A stretch of 64,000 bases of DNA from assembly GCF_000819725.1 (NCBI RefSeq), contig NZ_CDDH01000079.1, positions 16,275-80,274 of the forward strand, written 5' to 3'. Under the pieces are notes generated by a model, which was given only the letters and a program-made list of their open reading frames with translations, was not told the origin of the DNA and made no database searches. The position numbers and the translations under genes are program-made. Shown piece by piece: positions 56,925 through 64,000 of the stretch. Within the stretch, counting starts at the first letter, position 1; each line of letters starts with the position of its first letter. Source of the DNA: Aeromonas australiensis. GTDB taxonomy: Bacteria > Pseudomonadota > Gammaproteobacteria > Enterobacterales > Aeromonadaceae.

Positions 56925-58079
56925 TTACTTGGCTGCCACCATCATCAGGGCGGGCAGGGCGAAGAAGAGACCTGCCACATAACCCAGTGCCAGCAGCTTG
57001 TTTTCGCTGCCTACCCGGGCCAGCCCCTCGGCGGCGCGCACCGGCAGGTCACGCAGGAAGGGGATGCCATAGATGAATGCCACGGCGAAGAGGTTGAACA
57101 GCACATGGACCAGCGCAATGGTCAGGGCCAGTTGGGCACCGGCTCCGCTAATGGCGGTGGCAGCCAGCAGGGCCGTGATGGTGGTGCCGACATTGGCCCC
57201 CAGGGTGAAGGGGTAGAGCTGACGGGTACTGAACACACCACCGCCGGCCAGCGGGATCATCAGGCTGGTGGTGGTGGAGGAGGACTGCACCATGATGGTC
57301 ACCAGCGCACCGGAGGTGATGCCGCTCAGCGGGCCACGGCCCAGCGCCTTGTGCAGCACCTCTTTGGCTCGGCCCACCAGCACCTGTTGCAGCACTTTGC
57401 CCAGATAAGTGACACAGGCGAGGATCAGCAGGATACCGATGGCGATGGTGGCGATGGCGGCACCCTTGCCCGGCAGGAAAGCGACGGCGCTGTCAATCAA
57501 CTGCTGGGCCGGTGCGGTCAGCGGTTTCATGAAATCCATGCCCTTCATCGACATGTCGGCGGAGCCCACCAGCAGGTTGGCCAGCCACTCGGCGCTGTGT
57601 TGCAGCAGGCCGAACATCAGCTCCAGCGGCAGGAAGATGAACACCGCCAGCAGGTTGAAGAAGTCGTGCACGGTAGCGGCGGCGAAGGCGCGGCGGAACT
57701 CGGTGCGATCCCGCACATGGCCCATGGAGACGATGGTATTGGTGATGGTGGTGCCGAGGTTGGCCCCCATCACCATGGGGATGGCCATGCCGATGGGCAG
57801 GCCGCCAGCCACCAGACCGACGATCACCGAGGTGACGGTGCTGGAGGATTGCACCAGCGCGGTCGCCAGAATACCGAGCAGCAGGGCAAGGAAGGGGTCG
57901 TTGGCAAAGGCGAAGATCCGGGCTGCACCCTCGGCGCCGCCGGAGAAGCCCTTGAAGCCGTGGGAGACGGCCCCAACGGCAACCAGAATGAGGTAGACAA
58001 GTGCGATAACTGTGATCCAGTTGAACAGCGATTTGCGGTTGGATACCCGCTGTTGTGGCAAGGATTGAGTCTGTTGCAT
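56925..58079 (-). CDS. nptA: Na/Pi cotransporter (NptA-like)
   Basis: A 384-residue inner-membrane carrier of the Na/Pi cotransporter II family. The two inverted repeats each contain the QSSS motif: ALVQSSSTVTSVIVGLVAGG and IMVQSSSTTTSLMIPLAGGG. Vibrio cholerae NptA takes up phosphate with Na+. ATG 58079 has AAGAGG 4-5 nt upstream. A tandem Pho-box-like site lies about 65 bp upstream, consistent with PhoB induction. Confidence 0.9.
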   Translation of the reverse strand: MQQTQSLPQQRVSNRKSLFNWITVIALVYLILVAVGAVSHGFKGFSGGAEGAARIFAFANDPFLALLLGILATALVQSSSTVTSVIVGLVAGGLPIGMAIPMVMGANLGTTITNTIVSMGHVRDRTEFRRAFAAATVHDFFNLLAVFIFLPLELMFGLLQHSAEWLANLLVGSADMSMKGMDFMKPLTAPAQQLIDSAVAFLPGKGAAIATIAIGILLILACVTYLGKVLQQVLVGRAKEVLHKALGRGPLSGITSGALVTIMVQSSSTTTSLMIPLAGGGVFSTRQLYPFTLGANVGTTITALLAATAISGAGAQLALTIALVHVLFNLFAVAFIYGIPFLRDLPVRAAEGLARVGSENKLLALGYVAGLFFALPALMMVAAK

Positions 58080-58132
58080 GTAGCCTCTTGGGACGGTCAT
58101 GCCGTCAGGGTTGAAGTAGACTCGGGCATTTA

Positions 58133-58170
58133 AACAAGGCTCTATGACAGAAATATGACAAAGTGACACT
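58133..58170 (-). promoter_or_regulatory. Tandem Pho-box-like site upstream of nptA
   Basis: On the minus strand TTGTCATATTTCTGTCAT (58144-58161) agrees with the Pho box CTGTCATAWAWCTGTCAY at nearly all positions. Another TGTCAC half-site, 11 bp upstream, gives three TGTCA repeats at the PhoB helical spacing. Confidence 0.72.
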
Positions 58171-58364
58171 TTTATGATGGTTTGATGAAAGTGTGTTTTT
58201 GTGGTGGCTACCGAGGCAAAAACAGATGGTGGGGCCGACTCACGGCTGAAGAGTGGTAGCACTGAACTGTGCGACAAAGTAAACAGCTGCGTGTCGGGGG
58301 GCGATGACCTCAAGATGACCCGGCGCAGGGTTGGCAAGAGCAGCCAACGGGTGACGAGGTGCAA

Positions 58365-58398
58365 TAGCAGAAGGGGAGCCGTGGCTCCCCTTCTGCTA
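58365..58398 (-). terminator. Terminator of the first puuP-type gene
   Basis: TAGCAGAAGGGGAGCC/GGCTCCCCTTCTGCTA, a 16-nt perfect dyad 19 bp after the permease stop. Confidence 0.8.
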
Positions 58399-58416
58399 TC
58401 CGTGGCTTGCCGCTTA

Positions 58417-59763
58417 TCAGGCGTCGCTTGCCTCTTCATACTGACGGAACGGAATGCGGAACACCGCCAGACGCAGGAACAGATAGGTGACACCGAGGCC
58501 AGCCCAGATCAGGCCCAGCTCCAGCGAGCTCTGCTCCAGATTGATCCAGAGTGCACCTATGGTGGCGGCGCCGAGCAGCGGCATCAACAGGTAGATGAGG
58601 TGATCCTTGAGGCTCTTGTTGCGCTTCTCGCGCACCCAGAACTGGCCGATCACCGACAGGTTGACGAAGCTGAAAGCCACCAGGGCGCCGAAGTTGACCA
58701 GTGCCAGTGCGGTATCCAGATCAAACGACACGGCTGAGAGGGCCAGTGCTCCCACCATCACGACGTTGATAGCCGGTGTGCGATATTTCGGGTGGATGTA
58801 GCCAAACACCCGCTCCGGGATCATCCGGTCACGCCCCATCACATAGAGGATGCGCGAGACACCGGCGTGAGCCGCCATGCCGGAGGCCAGTACCGCGACC
58901 GTGGTGCAGACCAGAACCACCGATTGGAAGAAGGTGCCGCCAACGTAGAGGGCAATCTCCGGCAGGACCGCATCGGGCTCTTTGAAGCGAGCCAGATCCG
59001 GAAAATAGAGTTGCAGGCAGTAGGAGACCACTACGAAGATGACGCCGCCGATAAGAGCAGTCAGCACGATCGCCTTGGGGATCACCTTGCCGGCGTTCGG
59101 GGTCTCTTCGGAGAGGGAGCTCAGGCCGTCAAAGCCCAGGAACGAGAAGCAGAGGATGGTCGCACCGGTAAAGAGCGGTACCAGCTGTGCTGATTCGAAG
59201 TGGAACGGGCGGCTGCTCATCAGGGTGCCAGCACCCTCACCGTGGTAGATGCCCCACGCCATCAGGCCGATAAAGAGGATGATGATGGCCAGCTGGATCA
59301 CCACGATCAGACCGTTGAAGTTGGCTACCAGATTGATGCCACGCAGGTTGAGGAAGGTCATCACGGTCACCAGACCGAAGATGAATACCCAGGGGTCGAC
59401 ACCCGGGAACATGGCGGTCAGGTAGATCTTGGCCAGCAGGATATTGATCATCGGCATGAACATGTAGTCGAGCAGGGATGACCAGCCGACCATGAAACCG
59501 ACGTAGGGGTTGAACACCTTCTGGGCATAGGTATAGGCAGAGCCCGCAGAGGGGAACTTGCGTACCAGATGGCCGTAGCTGAAAGCGGTGAGCAGGATGC
59601 CGCCCAGCGCCAACAGATAAGCGGTAGCGACCCGGCCATCGGTGATATCACCGACGATGGCGAAGGTGTCGAAGACAGCCATGGGGGTCAGATAGGCCAG
59701 ACCCATCACAATCACTTGTGTCAGGGTAAGGGTCTTGAGCAGCTTGGCGTTTTGCGATGCCAT
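58417..59763 (-). CDS. puuP: PuuP-type putrescine/amino-acid permease, copy 1
   Basis: A 448-residue APC-family carrier with about 12 membrane segments. [55 protein letters not shown] and [20 protein letters not shown] follow E. coli PuuP closely, a proton-driven putrescine importer. Its ATG is overlapped (TAATG) by the stop of a 46-codon ORF that also encodes its ribosome binding site (GAGGAG). Paralogue of the permease at 60568. GABA transaminase lies upstream in the same direction. Confidence 0.9.
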   Translation of the reverse strand: MASQNAKLLKTLTLTQVIVMGLAYLTPMAVFDTFAIVGDITDGRVATAYLLALGGILLTAFSYGHLVRKFPSAGSAYTYAQKVFNPYVGFMVGWSSLLDYMFMPMINILLAKIYLTAMFPGVDPWVFIFGLVTVMTFLNLRGINLVANFNGLIVVIQLAIIILFIGLMAWGIYHGEGAGTLMSSRPFHFESAQLVPLFTGATILCFSFLGFDGLSSLSEETPNAGKVIPKAIVLTALIGGVIFVVVSYCLQLYFPDLARFKEPDAVLPEIALYVGGTFFQSVVLVCTTVAVLASGMAAHAGVSRILYVMGRDRMIPERVFGYIHPKYRTPAINVVMVGALALSAVSFDLDTALALVNFGALVAFSFVNLSVIGQFWVREKRNKSLKDHLIYLLMPLLGAATIGALWINLEQSSLELGLIWAGLGVTYLFLRLAVFRIPFRQYEEASDA

Positions 59764-59903
59764 TACGCTTTCTCCTCAATCAGTGCCGCAGCACGTGCTT
59801 GCAACGAGCGCAGGGATACGATGGATTCGCAAGCCTGTACATCAAGGGCGCCGGGGAGGCGCATACCGGGCTGTACCGGCAGGAAAGCATTAAAACGCCC
59901 CAT
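59763..59903 (-). CDS. Conserved microprotein/leader ORF of puuP copy 1 (46 residues)
   Basis: ATG 59903 has GAGGA 5 nt upstream. The product begins [20 protein letters not shown] and is followed by [20 protein letters not shown] and LIEEKA; the TAA overlaps the permease ATG by one base. It has no hydrophobic segment and is not known to me. Its paralogue before the second permease shares MG..NAF.P, G.R.PGALD and a charged EE.A end. The EE codons double as the Shine-Dalgarno of the permease. It may be a translation-coupling leader peptide or a small partner protein. Confidence 0.75.
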   Translation of the reverse strand: MGRFNAFLPVQPGMRLPGALDVQACESIVSLRSLQARAAALIEEKA

Positions 59904-60055
59904 GTTTTTCCTCATTAACGTCGGGAGATTGTTTGGCAATCTCGAATATCACTTCCGGAAACGTTCCGGCCTCTTGTGGTGGGTTTGTACTGCACTTCAA
60001 AATAGAAAAACCGATGTCGCAGTGAACATCGGTCCTTTATTGGCGGCGTATTGTG
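59904..60055 (-). promoter_or_regulatory. Structured 5' leader of puuP copy 1
   Basis: In transcript order: ACCGATGT/ACATCGGT hairpin (60010-60033) followed by T5, which looks like an intrinsic terminator starting about 10 nt after the predicted start; CCGGAA/TTCCGG hairpin (59955-59969); GAGATTG/CAATCTC hairpin (59925-59943); then ribosome binding site and microprotein ATG. Each element recurs in order before the second permease, with conserved single-stranded blocks such as ACAAACCCA and CCCGAC. Confidence 0.7.
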
Positions 60056-60138
60056 CATTCGGTCAGCCCCCTTGACAAGCAAAAAAGGGCAGATTAACGC
60101 ATTTTTTTGCATACGCACGGAGCAGGTAAGTGGTCACT
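60050..60138 (-). promoter_or_regulatory. Promoter and dyad operator of puuP copy 1
   Basis: On the minus strand TTGTCA (60073-60078) and CACAAT (60050-60055) are 17 nt apart. AGTG-GT-CACT dyad (60129-60138) lies about 50 bp further upstream. Both elements recur at matching places before copy 2. Confidence 0.65.
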
Positions 60139-60515
60139 CGCCCCCTGCAGCCGTCCCCGAGCCGCTCCCCCTTTTTCGGGGGGGAAGAGAACCCTGTCGT
60201 GGCGTATGAAAAATCGGCAAATCGGGGCTGCAGGGTGCATAGCGCCTCAACCTTGATCCTGATCATATTTGTCTGGTCGCCCCGAGGTAGGGGCCTGCTA
60301 TTTTATCGGTTGGAGAGGTGCAAAGAGGGAGGGAAAGAGAAATATATCCAATGCATATTTATTCGAAATGGTGACTGAAAATAGAGTGTGACGCGGACCG
60401 TGCCATGGTACGGTCCGCGGCTCGGCTGGGTAATTATTTGAAACCAGTCACACTTCTCACAGAAATTGCGCCACTGGCAACCATCTCATTGCCAAACCCG
60501 ATCGCTGCAGAAATA
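60139..60515. other. Non-coding region with several dyads between the puuP copies
   Basis: Holds a perfect 10-bp hairpin CGCGGACCGT/ACGGTCCGCG (60392-60419), and a long-range pair CCCTGCAGCC (60143-60152)/GGCTGCAGGG (60226-60235) that encloses a CCCCC/GGGGG stem. An 82-codon open frame here has no ribosome binding site or family. Could hold a small RNA. Confidence 0.45.
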
Positions 60516-60540
60516 ACAAGGAGCCCGCAGGCTCCTTGTT
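60516..60540 (-). terminator. Terminator of puuP copy 2
   Basis: AACAAGGAGCC TGCG GGCTCCTTGTT on the minus strand, 28 bp after the permease stop. Confidence 0.85.
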
Positions 60541-60567
60541 TTGTATGGCCATATTGTTGACCCGCGA

Positions 60568-61917
60568 TTACTGGGCGATCTCCACCTTGTCGGCGGTCTG
60601 CAGCGGGATGCGGAACACGGTGAGACGCAGGAACAGGTAGATGGCCCCCAGCGCCGCCCAGATCAGCCCCAGTTCGAAGGAGGCGGGTTCCAGATTTAAC
60701 CACAACACCCCGATACAGGCGGCGCCACAAAGCGGCATCAGCAGAAACAGCAAGGTGTCCCTGATGCTCTTGTTGCGACCGAGCTTCACATAGAAGTGGG
60801 CAATCACCGCCAGATTGACGAAGGTAAAGGCCACCAGAGCGCCAAAGTTGATCAGCGCCAGCGCCATCTCCAGATCCAGCGACAGCGCTGAGAGGGCCAA
60901 CAGGCCAACCAGCAGCACGTTGAGTGCCGGGGTCTGCCACTTCGGATGGATGTAACCGAAGAAGCGGGCGGGCAGGGCGCGATCACGACCCATCACATAG
61001 AGCAGGCGCGATACACCGGCGTGGGAGGCGAGCCCGGAAGCGAGCACCGCTACTGTGGTACAAACCAGCACCACCGCCTGGAACAGCTTGCCGCCGACAT
61101 AGAGGGCGATCTCCGGCAGTACCGCATCCGGATGCTGGAAGCGGGAGATGTCAGGGAAGTAGAGCTGCAGGAAGTAGGAGGTAGTGACGAACAGCACACC
61201 GCCGATCAGCGCCGTCAGCACGATGGCGCGGGGGATGACGCGATCCGCATCCGGTGTCTCTTCCGACAGGGTACTGATGGCGTCAAAACCGAGGAACGAC
61301 AGACAGAGGATGGAGGCCCCCATCAGCAGCGGCGAGATGTTGATCTGCTCCGAGAGGAAAGGACGGCTGCTGGCAACAGTGCCCAGCCCTTCACCATTGT
61401 GAACGCCCCAAGCGATCAGGCCGATAAAGACGGCGATGATGCTGAACTGCATGATGACGATCAGGCTGTTGAAGTTGGCCACCAGTTTGATGCCACGCAG
61501 GTTAAGGGCGGTCATCACTGCCGCCAGACCGAAGATATAGGTCCAGGGCTCCACACCGGGGAACAGCGCTTCCAGATAGATCTTGGCCAGCAGCATGTTG
61601 ATCATCGGCATGAACATATAGTCGAGCAGGGAAGTCCAGCCCACCATAAAGCCGACATAGGGGTGAAACACCTTCTGGGCATAGGTATAGGCGGAGCCGG
61701 CTGACGGGAACTTGCGCACCAGATGGCCGTAGCTCAGGGCAGTGAACAGCATGCCGATGAGGGCAAACAGGTAGGCGGTCGGCACATGGCCTTCGGTGAT
61801 CTCGGTAACGATGCCGAAGGTGTCGAACACCGCCATGGGGGTGAGGTACGCCAGTCCCATAACCACGACCTGCCACAGTTTGAGGGTCTTTTTCAGACCA
61901 ACCTGCTGGGCCGCCAT
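60568..61917 (-). CDS. puuP: PuuP-type putrescine/amino-acid permease, copy 2
   Basis: A 449-residue APC carrier and clear paralogue of the 58417-59763 product: [40 protein letters not shown] and [20 protein letters not shown] differ only modestly. This copy is nearer to E. coli PuuP in several blocks ([19 protein letters not shown]). Its ATG is overlapped by TAATG from a 43-codon ORF, as in copy 1. Putrescine is the likely substrate. Two copies may differ in affinity or regulation. Confidence 0.9.
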   Translation of the reverse strand: MAAQQVGLKKTLKLWQVVVMGLAYLTPMAVFDTFGIVTEITEGHVPTAYLFALIGMLFTALSYGHLVRKFPSAGSAYTYAQKVFHPYVGFMVGWTSLLDYMFMPMINMLLAKIYLEALFPGVEPWTYIFGLAAVMTALNLRGIKLVANFNSLIVIMQFSIIAVFIGLIAWGVHNGEGLGTVASSRPFLSEQINISPLLMGASILCLSFLGFDAISTLSEETPDADRVIPRAIVLTALIGGVLFVTTSYFLQLYFPDISRFQHPDAVLPEIALYVGGKLFQAVVLVCTTVAVLASGLASHAGVSRLLYVMGRDRALPARFFGYIHPKWQTPALNVLLVGLLALSALSLDLEMALALINFGALVAFTFVNLAVIAHFYVKLGRNKSIRDTLLFLLMPLCGAACIGVLWLNLEPASFELGLIWAALGAIYLFLRLTVFRIPLQTADKVEIAQ

Positions 61918-62048
61918 TATGCATGTTCCTCATGCAGTGCCAGAGTGGCACGGTCCATCAACGAAACCGGGAGAGAGGCCCGGGAATCAAGGGCGCCAGG
62001 GCGGCGCACACCGGCCATGGCCGGTTGGAAAGCATTGAGATGCCCCAT
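61917..62048 (-). CDS. Conserved microprotein/leader ORF of puuP copy 2 (43 residues)
   Basis: ATG 62048 has GAGGAA 4-5 nt upstream. It begins [20 protein letters not shown], continues [20 protein letters not shown] and ends EHA. The TAA overlaps the permease ATG, and GAGGAA inside codons 40-41 acts as its ribosome binding site. Homologous to the 46-residue product before copy 1, strongest over residues 1-24, while the middle has a 3-residue length difference. Changes that keep the frame argue for selection on the peptide. Confidence 0.75.
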   Translation of the reverse strand: MGHLNAFQPAMAGVRRPGALDSRASLPVSLMDRATLALHEEHA

Positions 62049-62200
62049 GTTGTTCCTCACTGAGAGTGGTGTCGGGAGATTGCTGCCAATCTCGCTATCT
62101 TTTCCGGGGGTGATCCGGCCTCGTTTATGGGTTTGTTCACTGTCTAAAAAAGAACCGATGCCATTGTTTGCATCGGTTCTTTCAGTGGCGGCGCATTTTG
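62049..62200 (-). promoter_or_regulatory. Structured 5' leader of puuP copy 2
   Basis: In transcript order: 13-bp terminator-type hairpin AAAGAACCGATGC/GCATCGGTTCTTT (62149-62182) followed by T6; CCGG/CCGG hairpin (62104-62118); GAGATTG/CAATCTC hairpin (62076-62093); then the microprotein start. Order and spacing match copy 1. The first hairpin may also end transcripts coming from gabT. Confidence 0.7.
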
Positions 62201-62273
62201 CATTTGCAGGGCCCCCTTGACAAGCAAAAAAGGGGGCAAAACTGCATTTATTTGCACAGGTAAGTGGTCACTT
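62195..62273 (-). promoter_or_regulatory. Promoter and dyad operator of puuP copy 2
   Basis: Minus-strand TTGTCA (62218-62223) and CAAAAT (62195-62200) with 17-nt spacing; AAGTG-GT-CACTT dyad at 62262-62273. A TGCA...TGCA element between them is weakly reminiscent of an ARG-type box. Confidence 0.6.
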
Positions 62274-62282
62274 TCCTGCTGG

Positions 62283-63572
62283 TCAGGCCAGCACGGCCTC
62301 CAGTGATTTTTCAAGGAGTTGCAGCCCCTCGTCAATCACTGCCGCAGGGGCTGTCAGGGGGGCGAGAAAACGGATGACATTTGCGCGTACCCCGCATGAG
62401 AGCAGGACCAGACCCCGTTTGCCCGCCTCGGCCACCAGGCGCTTGGTAAGGTCGGGATCGGGCTGACTGGCATCACGGCGTTTTACCAGCTCCATGGCCA
62501 CCATGGCACCGGGGCCGCGAATTTGACCTATGCAGTCAAAACGCTCGGCTATGCGTTCCAGCCTCGCCTTGATCTGCTCACCCTGATCCAGCGCTTTCTG
62601 GTTGAGTTTCTCCTCGTCGATCACCTGCAAGACCGCCAGCGCGGCGGCGCAGGCGATGGGTGAACCGGCATAGGTGCCACCCAGCCCTCCCGGCTTGGCC
62701 GAGTTCATGATCTCCGCCTTGCCCACTACCGCCGAGAGCGGGAAGCCCCCCGCCAGACTCTTGGCCAGGGTCATGATGTCCGGCTCGATGGCGGCATACT
62801 CGGTGGCGAAGGTTTTGCCGGTGCGGCAAAAACCGCTCTGGATCTCGTCGCAAATCAGCAGAATGCCGTGCTGGTCGCAGACGCTGCGCAGCTTCTGCAT
62901 AAAGTTCGGGGAGGCGGGATAGAAGCCCCCTTCGCCCTGTACCGGCTCGATGATGATGGCGGCAACCCGGCTCGGTTCGATGTCGGCGCTGAAGCAGAGC
63001 TCGAGGGCGTGCAGGGCATCCTCTTCACTCACCCCGAGATAATCGGCGGGGAAGGGGATGTGGTAGACCTCCCCCGGGAAGGGGCCAAAGCCGGTCTTGT
63101 AGGGGACCACCTTGCCGGTGAGCGCCATCCCCATCATGGTGCGACCGTGAAAGCCCCCCTTGAAGGCGATGGTGCCGCTGCGACCGGTGTGGGCGCGGGC
63201 AATCTTGATGGCGTTCTCGACCGCTTCGGCGCCGGTGGAGAGAAACAGGGTGCGCTTCGGGGTCGGGCCGGGCACCAGGGCGTTGAGCTTCTCGGCAAGC
63301 TCGATATAGCCGGGGTAAGGGGTGACCTGAAAGCAGGTGTGGCTGAATTTTTCCAGTTGATCGCGCACTGCCGCCACCACTTTGGGGTGGTTGTGGCCGG
63401 TATTGAGCACGGCGATGCCGGAGGCAAAGTCGATGTAGCGGTTGCCCTCCACATCCCACAGCTCGGCATTTTGCGCCCGGTCGATAAAGACCGGCAGCAG
63501 GGTACCGACGCCGTTGACCACGGCTGCTTCGCGGCGCGCTTGCCACGCCTTGTTTGATGCTGACTGACTCAT
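62283..63572 (-). CDS. gabT: 4-aminobutyrate transaminase (GabT/PuuE)
   Basis: A 429-residue class III aminotransferase moving the amino group of GABA to 2-oxoglutarate to give succinate semialdehyde. PLP-binding Lys271 is in LAKSLAGGFPLSA; IIIEPVQGEGGF, LLICDEIQSGFCRTGK and GGTYAGSPIACAAALAV are family marks. It follows the dehydrogenase gene by 125 bp in the same direction. Together with the puuP genes it forms a putrescine/GABA-use cluster. GabT versus PuuE cannot be separated from sequence alone. Confidence 0.93.
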   Translation of the reverse strand: MSQSASNKAWQARREAAVVNGVGTLLPVFIDRAQNAELWDVEGNRYIDFASGIAVLNTGHNHPKVVAAVRDQLEKFSHTCFQVTPYPGYIELAEKLNALVPGPTPKRTLFLSTGAEAVENAIKIARAHTGRSGTIAFKGGFHGRTMMGMALTGKVVPYKTGFGPFPGEVYHIPFPADYLGVSEEDALHALELCFSADIEPSRVAAIIIEPVQGEGGFYPASPNFMQKLRSVCDQHGILLICDEIQSGFCRTGKTFATEYAAIEPDIMTLAKSLAGGFPLSAVVGKAEIMNSAKPGGLGGTYAGSPIACAAALAVLQVIDEEKLNQKALDQGEQIKARLERIAERFDCIGQIRGPGAMVAMELVKRRDASQPDPDLTKRLVAEAGKRGLVLLSCGVRANVIRFLAPLTAPAAVIDEGLQLLEKSLEAVLA

Positions 63573-63697
63573 CTTTCCTCCCTGAGGGGCCGCAGCCCCC
63601 GATATTCCCTGAATAATGTGGCAGGCGTTTTGGCGCCCATCACCACCGATCAGCCCATCGGGCCAGATTGGCGGCGTCTTGTCTCTCTGTTGCTGCC

Positions 63698-64000
63698 CTA
63701 GCGAATGGCGCCAAAGCAGAGGTATTTGGTCTCCAGATACTCCTCCAGCCCCTCGGCGGCACCCTCCCGACCCAGACCCGACTCCTTGATGCCGCCGAAG
63801 GGGGCCAGCTCGGTTGAGATGATCCCCTCGTTGATACCGACCATGCCGTACTCCAGCTGCTCAGCGACGCGCCACACCCGGGCGATGTCGCGGCCATAGA
63901 AGTAGGCGGCGAGACCGTAAGGGGTGTCGTTGGCAATGGCGATGGCTTCGGCTTCCGTCTCGAAGCGCACCAGCGGGGCCACCGGGCCGAAGATCTCCTC
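63698..64000 (-). CDS. gabD: Succinate-semialdehyde dehydrogenase, C-terminal part (cut by window edge)
   Basis: The last 100 residues of an NAD(P)-dependent aldehyde dehydrogenase; the start lies beyond 64000. [13 protein letters not shown], the SSADH-typical [35 protein letters not shown] and SGLGREG identify GabD-type enzymes that oxidise succinate semialdehyde to succinate. The catalytic Cys and Glu lie outside the window. The substrate is supported by adjacent gabT. Confidence 0.9.
   Translation of the reverse strand, partial: EEIFGPVAPLVRFETEAEAIAIANDTPYGLAAYFYGRDIARVWRVAEQLEYGMVGINEGIISTELAPFGGIKESGLGREGAAEGLEEYLETKYLCFGAIR

Noticed and set aside
60130..60378. 82-codon frame between the puuP copies
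   Set aside because: No ribosome binding site; it runs through dyads and the candidate operator of puuP copy 1.
62224..62260. TGCATTTATTTGCA as an ArgR box upstream of puuP copy 2
   Set aside because: Only partly matches the ARG-box consensus and is poorly kept in copy 1, so it is not claimed as a site.

Overview
The window is chromosomal DNA of a high-G+C gammaproteobacterium. Gene content and order (astB with a tRNA-Tyr array, topA, a Vibrio-type chiS/chitin-oligosaccharide locus, glyW-cysT type tRNAs, mscK, pykF, sbcDC, rdgC, puuP/gabT) point strongly to Aeromonas. This is recognition from protein similarity, not a database match. No rRNA, prophage, insertion sequence or CRISPR array was seen.

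Layout. 1-9.2 kb: cut TAXI-type TRAP receptor, PatB/MalY C-S lyase, SET-type sugar efflux carrier, LysR regulator, yciK, sohB, an MFS carrier, a DsrE protein and a DUF1090 protein. 9.2-18.8 kb: yegQ-yfhL (tRNA hydroxylation), a small unknown gene, three identical tRNA-Tyr genes, astB divergent from topA, a 54-residue unknown gene, an alkyltransferase-like gene and an Aer-like chemoreceptor. 18.9-33.2 kb: a chitin-oligosaccharide locus read leftward: hybrid sensor chiS, periplasmic binding protein, two permeases, two ATPases, GH9 glycosidase, GlcNAc-kinase-type protein and cytoplasmic GH20 hexosaminidase. A 115-bp tandem duplication at the GH9/kinase junction has created a 40-codon mini-ORF that keeps the stop/start overlaps on both sides. 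33.4-42.5 kb: tRNA-Gly/tRNA-Cys, small proteins including a YbfA homologue, a diguanylate cyclase, mscK, pykF and ygiD. 42.5-47.6 kb: a visibly A+T-richer pair, an outer-membrane barrel-like protein and a 1282-residue metzincin-like lipoprotein. 47.6-58.1 kb: sbcDC, a GNAT acetyltransferase, rdgC, ggt, an FKBP isomerase and a Na/Pi cotransporter under a tandem Pho-box-like site. 58.4-64 kb: two PuuP-type putrescine permeases, a GABA transaminase and the C-terminal part of a succinate-semialdehyde dehydrogenase, forming a putrescine/GABA-to-succinate route.

The most unusual signal is in front of the two PuuP permeases. Each is preceded by the same composite leader: a dyad operator, a sigma70-like promoter, a start-proximal terminator-type hairpin, two further conserved hairpins, and a 46- or 43-codon ORF (MG..NAF.P, then G.R.PGALD) whose stop overlaps the permease start as TAATG. 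The two copies keep this architecture and the microprotein although the surrounding DNA has diverged. It looks like an undescribed regulatory leader or microprotein for polyamine uptake.
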